A stretch of DNA of 64,000 nucleotides from Ganoderma boninense (taxonomy: Eukaryota > Basidiomycota > Agaricomycetes > Polyporales > Polyporaceae), in contig CM035312.1 in NCBI GenBank assembly GCA_002900995.3, positions 124,001-188,000 of the forward strand, given 5' to 3'. Below the pieces are notes generated by a model that did not search any database, was not told where the DNA came from, and saw nothing but the letters and a program-made list of their open reading frames with translations. Positions 57,058-64,000 of this stretch are shown piece after piece (within the stretch, counting starts at the first letter, position 1; each line of letters starts with the position of its first letter). Made by a program: the position numbers and the translations under genes.

Positions 57058-57578
57058 GCCCGACCACCCGCGCGAGCCATCTGCGCGCCCACAGCAATAA
57101 CAATCTATTAACAATGCATCCCCGGGGTGCCCGACCACCCAGACAGTTCACAATGATTAACATTGGCTTGATTTAGGCTCCCGCAAGGATTAACAATGGA
57201 TTAACAACCTCTGCCAGCCTAATTAACAACCAATTAACAATGAAAGCACCACCGGGTTAACAATCAATCATAATAGCTCCAAAAGCGGTCAATAATAATG
57301 GGCAGGGGGGTTTAACAATGCTCCCCCATTGTAAATGCTTTGTTAACAATGATTAATTGTCTGCCCCGCCATCATTGTTAATAGCTGCCCACTGTATTAC
57401 ACTATATATAATGAGCCCTCTTTTTACACAATGCTTTGGCCTGTACAGTAGCTATATTATTAACAATATGGGTAACTACTGGTGTACAGTCGTCATGGCG
57501 TCATGGCGACATGCAACTCCGACGTCGTCAGTAGTTCCACGGCCGAGGATGGGGTGTCTCGCCGCGACGACGATAGCA
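57058..57578 (-). repeat. Right 521-bp inverted repeat with TTGTTAA motif array
   Basis: Reverse complement of 36319-36839, no gap or difference found on inspection. A 75-codon open frame shared by both ends (MSAPPSLLIAAHC on the reading toward the outside) comes from this identity. Confidence 0.9.
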
Positions 57579-57667
57579 CGTACGCCGCCCGCGTTCTGGA
57601 GAACACCACCTGTAATGAAACACATCACACTGCGCAGTCAAGTAACAGATGCGGCGCGCGAGAGGCC

Positions 57668-58514
57668 TCATTGCATGATGTCCACTCCACGCGGGGTAGC
57701 CATGTACATACTCAACGTCTTCAGCTTGAACTCGACCCGGTACCCCTCGCCCACTTTAACGCGCACACAGCGCATCTCCATGCGCACTACGTCACCCCCC
57801 ACCAGCTCGTTGACACTAAGTGCTGCAACTTTGTGCCGCACCTGCTCACCACCGCTTCGGTCGTACACGTTGAGCAGTCTTGAGCGCGGGCCGGCCGACT
57901 CACGTCGTGCAGTGATGCCGTAACTTGTAACTTGAGCGACAGATCAATAACGCATCCGCGTCCAAACGGCGTCACGACTCACCACCGCCTGGGTTAACCA
58001 TGTCGTTTATGCGTCGCAGCCTGTCCGCATCCGCAGCGCTAAAAAGCTCGACGAGGACCGAAAGCGTGGTCGACTTGTATCGCTTCAGAACCAACTGGAA
58101 ACCAGCGAGGCTGCCAAACGCGACTATGACAACGGCCCGCGGTTTGGCACCAGGAGTGGAGAGTGTGTTGCTCTGGCTCCAAATCACGTCGTCGGGAATG
58201 TCGCGGAGATGGCAGAAGGGAGGCCCGTCGCCCAGGGGCTCATGGATGAGCTTGACGATGGCGCTACGCTCCTCGTTAGTGTACCAATGGATGGGAACGA
58301 GCAAAGTATCATCTTACCGCGAGTGGTCGTGCAAAGCGAAATCGAGTGCGAAGAGCGACTGCTGACCTTCTTCTGCGTCGGACTCAGCGACGCCAGTTGA
58401 TTTGTCCTCGTCATCTTCACTCTGCCCGTCGGAGAGGGAGATGGTGCCCAGGTCTTCAGCTCCAGAACCATTTGCCGACTCGGAGCGGAGGATGCGCTTT
58501 CGCTTGGGGGGCAT
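57668..58514 (-). CDS. Orphan protein with a basic-acidic N-terminus
   Basis: Exon 1 starts MPPKRKRILRSESANGSG and is acidic thereafter, with a donor after DHS. The next exon (AIVKLIHEPLGDGPPFCHL, PDDVIWSQSN, RAVVIVAFGSLAGFQLVLKR, then a Leu-rich helical end) closes at a gtgagt near 57980. The last exon encodes VYDRSGGEQVRHKVAALSV and VRVKVGEGYRVEFKLKTLS, strand-rich with an MQ stop at 57668. One of the junctions does not keep frame in my reading, so an exon boundary is uncertain or the gene is damaged. No domain recognised. It begins only ~90 bp outside the right inverted repeat, pointing away from it. Confidence 0.55.
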
Positions 58515-58834
58515 GGCGCGGGCAGCGGGATGGGGTGCGGATGAGGGGAGGGCGGGCTAGACAAAAGATGCAGGTTCACAGAGGGCCCCGAGTTCTAGTA
58601 AGGGCAGGAAAGAGAGGCGCGGCCCGAGATGATCCCGCCCCGGCGAGAGTCAGACGATCTAATGCCTGATGGTCTCCGTACTCAGTGGACTAGCGAGTCA
58701 GGGTCCAGTCGGGTTATCCGTGACCTGACGTGACAATGACGACCCCCGAGCTGTTGTCTGCGTTTTTGGGGGCAAAACGCCTTGCCTATTACGTGCGAGT
58801 ACATTAAACAAACGAGCAAGGCTCATGATGGACC

Positions 58835-61147
58835 CTACGGATCCTCCTCCACATACGAGCCGTCTGAATAGTCATCACCGTTACTCTTAGTCTCCTTCGC
58901 CATCCCCTTCCCCTTCCCCTTCGCCCTCGCCTTCCCCTTCGCCTTCCCTTTCCCCTTCGCCTTGCCGTTCTCCTCGTCGTCGTCGTCGTCAGAGGAGGAG
59001 CCCTCGTCATCATCGTCTTCCGACGACGACGACTCAGCGGTTCCACGCTCATCAATTAGCTCTTTCAGGCCCTGCAGGAGTGTCCTGACGCCGACGCCCC
59101 GATGCTTGAGCGACGCCAGGAACGCCTTGACGTCCGGTCTGCCGCCATACTTGCGAAGAAGGCGGTTTGTCTCCAGAGCATTCCGAACCCACCCGACCTT
59201 TCGCCCGACTGCGTAAGATATAGCGACGCGATTCATGGCCTTACCACGCGCCGCGCGAGGCGCAGTGGCATCACCGTGACCGAGATCCATCATTGCCTGC
59301 ACGGCGTCAATCTGTTTTCTCACCACCTCGTACGCGAACGACTTATCCTCGGAGCCGTTTAGAAGCGAGAGCGACTCGTTCTGCCTGAACGCGCCATTGT
59401 TGACGGTCTGTATCCAGTACGCGAGGGCAAGGTTCTTGGCGGATTTCACGGGGGGCTTGGTGTTGGCCTTCACCTTGGGCTTCGCCTTGGCCTTGGCCTT
59501 GGTCTTGGCCTTGGCCTTGGTGGGCTGCGAGGCCGCCGTTTGAGAGCCGGCGGGCCCGGACACCTCGTTAGAGGCGCGCGAGAGGGGCGGGAATGCCAAC
59601 TGTCAACCGCGTTTAGTTTTCAAGATCGAGCAGCGAAGACGCGCTTGACAACCCACGGGTATCACCTGCAGAGCAGTGCCGAAGCGGAAGCGCTGATACA
59701 TGACAATTGGACTAGATGGATCCAGCGTGAAGAGCGGAACCTCAATCGTGGGTGCTGGTGCTATCGCGCCCCCCTCCAATATCGTTCCAATGCTGTACTC
59801 GGCGGTAAAGGTACTGATGGCAATGGGCACGCTGAGGAGAACGTTTCCTACAACATACAGGGATTAGCGAGATTGCGTAGACGGCGGAGGCGCAATCATA
59901 CCCGCTCTGAGCATCTGTTCCTGGGCCAACGCTTGCAGGATGTCGGTCGACGAGGCACTGATTGTCGGGCGATTCGGGACATACGATAGAGGTAGGTCGT
60001 TTAAAACCGATAGGAAGTGCACAGCCGAATGCGAGCGACGGTCTTTGGCAAATAGGATAACACTTCCTCTCGCGCGCAGAGGGCCGTTCGACGTCAACGG
60101 CAGTCCCGGGCCGCCGAGGACCGGCTCTGCACCACCGAGCGTAGCCTGCGTCACAGTTATCAGCGATCCAGTACAAGTTGAGAAGATCGACAAGGCTTAC
60201 AAATCGGTACTGTCGCATGGCCGCGCCAAAATGCGCCCAGTACGCATCCGTTGCATCCTGTCGGAGGGCGTGTCAGGGCACAGGGTGGTATGACAACGCG
60301 ATAAGCGCACTTACCGAACTGGAAGGTACAATGGCGGGCAATGGCAACCGATCGGCGGCCTGATTGAGAGCACTGGACGCCGGCACGAGGTTTGGGGGAG
60401 GTGCACCGGCAGCGGGAGCGGGGGCAGGGGCAGGGGGGCGACGGCGGGACGGAGACGGGGGATGCTGCGGAGCTGCTTGCGAGCGCAGGGTCTAGGATGC
60501 GGGCTGGCACGGAGGCTGGGGTGGGCGCGGGTGAGTCGTCCTCTGGTTCGGAAAGCGGCGACGACGCAGACCTCCTGGCCCGTCGGAGGTGCTGCAGTCC
60601 AAGCTCCTCGACTTCCTGTTCAAAGACGCCGAATAAGCCCCCGAGCCCCGACTTTCGGTGATGCTAGCGCCGCAACTCACCAAGAGAGCATCGGCGATGA
60701 TACGACCCTCCTTCGCCTGCAGAAAGAAGGCACGGTCTAAACCCCACTCGCGGGCAGCGATACCGTCCTGGGGTTGAGCGCCAGGATCGATGACGCCAAG
60801 CTCGCGCCAGCGACAGATGCGACCAAAGTCGACAGACAGACGAGCGTCCACGAGTGCCTTTCTAGCCGACGACTTTTTAACCTTGTTGAGACCCTTTGCC
60901 TGAGTCCACTGCCCGAGCAGTGCCTGTAATGGAAAAGCCGAGTCAATAGAATGTGAACAAGATGATGGCGCGGGAGCGGGATGCGTGGGGAAGAGGAACT
61001 CACCCTGCACGCATCGAGTCTCAAATGGTCCCTGTCGTACATGAGCGTAACACTGAAGGCCGAGAAACAAATAACTTACCAGACCTCGTCGGAATCAGGC
61101 AAGAGAGTGCGCATGGAAGGCTTTGAGATCGTCGTAGCCTGGGACAT
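58835..61147 (-). CDS. Orphan protein with KAKAK-type basic repeat
   Basis: Starts MSQATTISKPSMRTLLPDSDEVW at 61147. The next exons give DHLRLDACR and then LLGQWTQAKGLNKVKKS, FGRICRWRELGVIDPG, GLDRAFFLQAKEGRIIADALL. A Pro/Ala-rich middle region follows, then exons with FAKDRRSHSAVHFLS and STDILQALAQEQMLRAG, and a strand-rich segment (TIEVPLFTLDPSSPIVMYQRF). The last exon (58835-59599) has a KAKAKTKAKAK repeat, a helical region (YWIQTVNNGAFRQNESLSLL), an acidic run and a second GKAKGKGKAKGK repeat. No known domain. Lys/Ala repeats suggest nucleic-acid binding, but that is inference. Confidence 0.55.
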
Positions 61148-61858
61148 GTCGGTTTTGATGCTTGTAGCAGGACAAGACAAGTGAAGAAGACCGGAAAGTA
61201 CCCGCGCGAGGTAGAAATGCGCTCGGGCGGCGTGACTACAACCACGCCCTGATTTTATACGTGACCGCATGGGGAGATAGATACTATTTGTGAGTCTTCG
61301 GTAAGATATGATGGTCCGCACGTCGGCAAATTGATCGGGCTACCTGTCAATGGATGCGTTTTCAAAATCGCTCTGTATGTGACATTTCCAAAACAACGCT
61401 GCGTCACGGCCCAGAATAAGGAGGGGACCCGCTCAGACCACGATCCTCAGGCAACGCTGATATGTTCCCATGTAGGACATGGGCGTACATGCCCGGTACG
61501 ACCTATTATATGTAGGAGGAATGTAAGGATATGCGACGGCGGAATCCATGTCACGTTCCGTTCGCACAACCGGCGCGGAGGCTACCTTTGGTGGCGGTCC
61601 CGTAAATTCGTCGTGATGTCGATCCCCGCCAATAACGAAGATATAGAATAAATCGAATGGGGCGATCTGTAGGGTGGAGTCGGAACCTTGCCCGAATGTT
61701 ACCATGAGATCGGAACCACTGACCCAAGCGTCGGTCAGTCCCCCCTCAATCACTTAAGATATTCTTTCATCTCATCGCGAAGGACGTGTCGCCCACCTCA
61801 CTGTCCCCCCCGGCCACTCGGCGTATCTCGCAATCCGTTTGTTGCTCATCGCGTCGAC
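61148..61858. promoter_or_regulatory. Divergent intergenic region
   Basis: About 710 bp between the start codons of the KAKAK orphan (-) and the GRF-finger gene (+). No other gene is supported. No clear TATA box seen. Confidence 0.4.
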
Positions 61859-63722
61859 ATGTCCGACAACTTAACGCCTGCTCAACTGCTTTCTCACCTC
61901 AAACCGTGCGCGGAATGTGGATACTACGTTGGAGCGCCCCTCTTGTGCAAAGGGCAGGCAGACCCGACGAAGAAGGGGTTTTGGTTCGAGAAGGTCAGTC
62001 AGAGCAGTACCCTTCAGACCGACTAGTCAATTAGACTCAACGACCCATGTTCAGTGCCTCAACAACGCCAAACCCTCCCCGAACACCTGTACCTTCTTCG
62101 ATTGGCTACCGGACATGGGCCGGGGTAAGCCGACGGGGGGGAAGAAGACGCCATGCCCCGGGGCCCTCTGTCGCCAGGCCAGCAAACCGAACACCACTAA
62201 CATAGATTGCACGTTCGGTGTTTGCGTGAAGTGTTGCCGCCACCTTCAAGCGCTTCTCACAATTGTTCGATCCTGTTCTATCAGCGAGCACCGCAAGGGT
62301 GTGGTGTATCCTACCCTTCAACCCGACGGTGCACATACCTCTGAGGATTTGTATCGCCTCAATTTGGACTCATGGATCTACGTAGGCAACATCTCGGTTG
62401 CCGCAGATCCCCCGCGTCGCGGCCGTGGTCGGCCCAAGAAAGTCCAGAACACAACAAAGGACACCGTCGACCCGTCAAAACTCGACGTCCTCGAACATTC
62501 CACGTCAGGCGGCCCCACACCAGCGCGCGCACCTCCGAAGCATCAAACGTACGCTACGCCAGTGGGCCCTGCGTACCGGGATCGCATGTCTGTCCTCGAC
62601 GCCGAACGCCGACTTGAAGTCGAACGTGACGCCGAGCGGGCGAAGCAAGCCCGCGCGCATACGTTCCTCCACAGGGTGAGCCTTCGATGGTGGGCGAAGG
62701 TGAGTAATCGTGTCATCTACGTGTCCAACATGCGTTGATGACGCCTTGTCACCTCCAGGACGGTGAAGACCCCGAACATGTCGAACTCGACGTAGACAAC
62801 CCCTCGTCCTTCCATCCAAAAGACATTCCTCACCTCGTCCACCGCTATCAATGCGATACCCACGCCTTCCAGTACTATGACTCGAAGAAGTGCGTGTGGT
62901 TCACCGGCACTCAGTTTAGTGCCCCGCGCGATGTCAGGAAACTTTCTGGCGACGACTTCTGCTACCGCTCTGAAGGCGTCACTTCGGGGGGAGGAATGCC
63001 AGGGGTCTCGAAGAAACGACCTCCTCCCGACGACTCCCCTTCGAACGACCCGCCTCGTCGTTTCCTGTGCGTTCTCCTCCGTCCGCTGGTGATATCTGAC
63101 TACTCATGTTCATCATGTCAGCCCCGCGTTCACTGAACTGCCGAACGACCTAGCTGCTACTCCTCGGCGCTCTTACTCCCCAGCTGCGACTGAGCCCCCT
63201 ATGAGTGGCTGCTCCACCTTCTCAGAAGAAGCCGACTGTGATGCCTTCCTCGCGGCCTACAACTTCACGCCAACCACTACGTACAAGGGCGCGCATACGC
63301 ACGATGCCGTCAACCGCGACCAGGCACGACTACCCGCACTCTTCCCCACCGACTCCGACATCACACAACCGCTTGCATCCACTTCAACAGCGCTCCCCGC
63401 CGCACTAAGCCTTGAGGTCGACATGTCCACCGCCCCACGGGGTAGAGGCGCCAACCCATGGCCTTGGCGCTATGTCTGTGATATGGCCGCTGGCTTCGCC
63501 GCCATCCGACGGCTCGAAGATGGTAACCCGCCCATGACGACCGCGGACGCGTTCAAGGACGTCTTCGACGCCGACTTCAAATTGACCACGTACGGCGATC
63601 AGAAGCGAGCATGGCGTGCGGCTGGCCTAGTAACGGGGGAGAGAGATCGTTGGATCGGCTACGGTCGCACGGAGGCGGGCGAGTGGCTGACCTTCATGAA
63701 GTCGTGGCGCCAGCGCCGATAG
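61859..63722 (+). CDS. GRF-like zinc-finger protein
   Basis: Starts MSDNLTPAQLLSHL. Exon 1 carries CAECGYYVGAPLLC and ends FWFEK (donor gtcagt near 61996). The next exon continues CLNNAKPSPNTCTFFDWLP. Together this gives the Cys spacing and the C-x-FF-x-W ending of a GRF-type zinc ribbon, a nucleic-acid-binding module. A second Cys cluster follows (CPGALCRQASK, CTFGVCVKCCRHL), then an AT-hook-like RRGRGRPKK, a coiled segment (VLDAERRLEVERDAERAKQ), and a C-terminal region with YTFTPTTTYKGA-like and ANPWPWRYVCDMAAG sequence. At least four exons; the last stop is at 63722. The GRF assignment rests on the Cys pattern alone; the rest is unrecognised. Confidence 0.65.
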
Positions 63723-64000
63723 ACGTCGGAGGTACCTTTTTCGGTATAGCGAGACGATACGCGAACATGTCAGATAGAGTCCAAATGGTGCCATAGACTT
63801 GCCATAGTCGTGAGCACGATAAAATTCTCATCGCCGGCCGCACAGACCAAACAGCGACAGCGCCACAAGCGAGGACGATCGCATGACAGCTATGCCACCT
63901 TATTTTGTGAGGTTCCAACCGGACAGGGGGTTTTTGCAAGCGGCGCATCAGGCACGGCGCGAACGCCCAGGGTTTGTCTATGCTCCTCCTGCGACCACAG
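63723..64000. other. Window end, no gene seen
   Basis: No supported coding signal to the window edge. Confidence 0.4.

Larger units (their letters stand above)
36319..57578. mobile_element. 21.3-kb candidate KDZ-type element bounded by long inverted repeats, with a nested hAT
   Basis: The outer 521 bp at each end (36319-36839 and 57058-57578) are reverse complements of each other. I found no gap or mismatch reading them side by side. Inward of each lies a 20-bp-unit minisatellite. Between them are an orphan gene (37677-40568, -), a complete hAT transposon (41493-50149) and a CxC2-type KDZ transposase (50695-56158, +) that ends just before the right minisatellite. Without the hAT and its duplicated 8 bp the element is about 12.6 kb with two divergent genes. 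No target duplication is evident outside 36319/57578, so the exact termini or the insertion history remain open. The KDZ identity of the whole element is inferred from the transposase it contains. Confidence 0.7.

Noticed and set aside
36311..57586. Target-site duplication for the large element
   Set aside because: The 8 bases outside each end (cagtcaca and cgtacgcc) differ, and shifting the boundary by a few bases did not yield a match.
29387..63722. TET/JBP-type dioxygenase or DNA methylase cargo, known in some KDZ elements
   Set aside because: I looked for the HxD...H 2-oxoglutarate dioxygenase pattern and for methylase motifs in the frames and saw none.

Overview
This window is nuclear DNA of a filamentous basidiomycete, most likely an Agaricomycete (a polypore-like mushroom is my guess, not shown). 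The signs are GC-rich exons with C-ending codons, many 45-80 bp introns with CTAAC/CTGAC branch points, and two KDZ transposases with CxC cysteine clusters, a group strongly expanded in mushroom genomes. The window has two halves of very different character.

1-25 kb is conserved gene space. In order it holds: a mitochondrial-type short-chain dehydrogenase (+); a Ser-rich acidic/basic orphan (+); the autophagy PROPPIN ATG18 (-); an E(z)/EZH2-like CXC-SET histone methyltransferase (+) whose 3' half is strongly CpG-depleted; the exocyst subunit EXO70 (-); the fungal tRNA ligase TRL1 (+); an UNC93-like major facilitator protein (+); and an F-box/LRR-like protein (+). ATG18/SET and EXO70/TRL1 are divergent pairs; SET/EXO70 converge. 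Three genes show apparent frame breaks at homopolymers or dinucleotide runs. These may be assembly indels or real lesions.

25-29 kb is a transition zone. It has a 63-bp minisatellite (25.64-26.40 kb), a degenerate tRNA-like sequence, and an orphan single-exon ORF.

29-64 kb is dominated by mobile DNA. At 29.4-35.4 kb a KDZ transposase with CxC5/CxC6-like cysteine clusters (+) sits between a 215-aa orphan (-) and a 904-aa orphan (-). At 36.32-57.58 kb lies a 21.3-kb segment bounded by 521-bp inverted repeats in which I found no mismatch or gap. Each repeat carries ten TTGTTAA motifs, and inward of each is a 20-bp-unit minisatellite. The segment holds an orphan gene (-), a complete nested hAT transposon, and a CxC2-type KDZ transposase (+). 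The hAT is 8,657 bp, with 18-bp inverted termini and an intact 8-bp target duplication, CAGTTATG. Removing it leaves a ~12.6-kb, two-gene, divergently transcribed KDZ-type element. At 57.7-63.7 kb are two orphan genes (-) and a GRF-like zinc-finger gene (+).

The first half serves core cell biology (autophagy, exocytosis, tRNA splicing, chromatin). The second half is a nest of DNA transposons with their accessory genes. The element at 36.3-57.6 kb is the most interesting object here.
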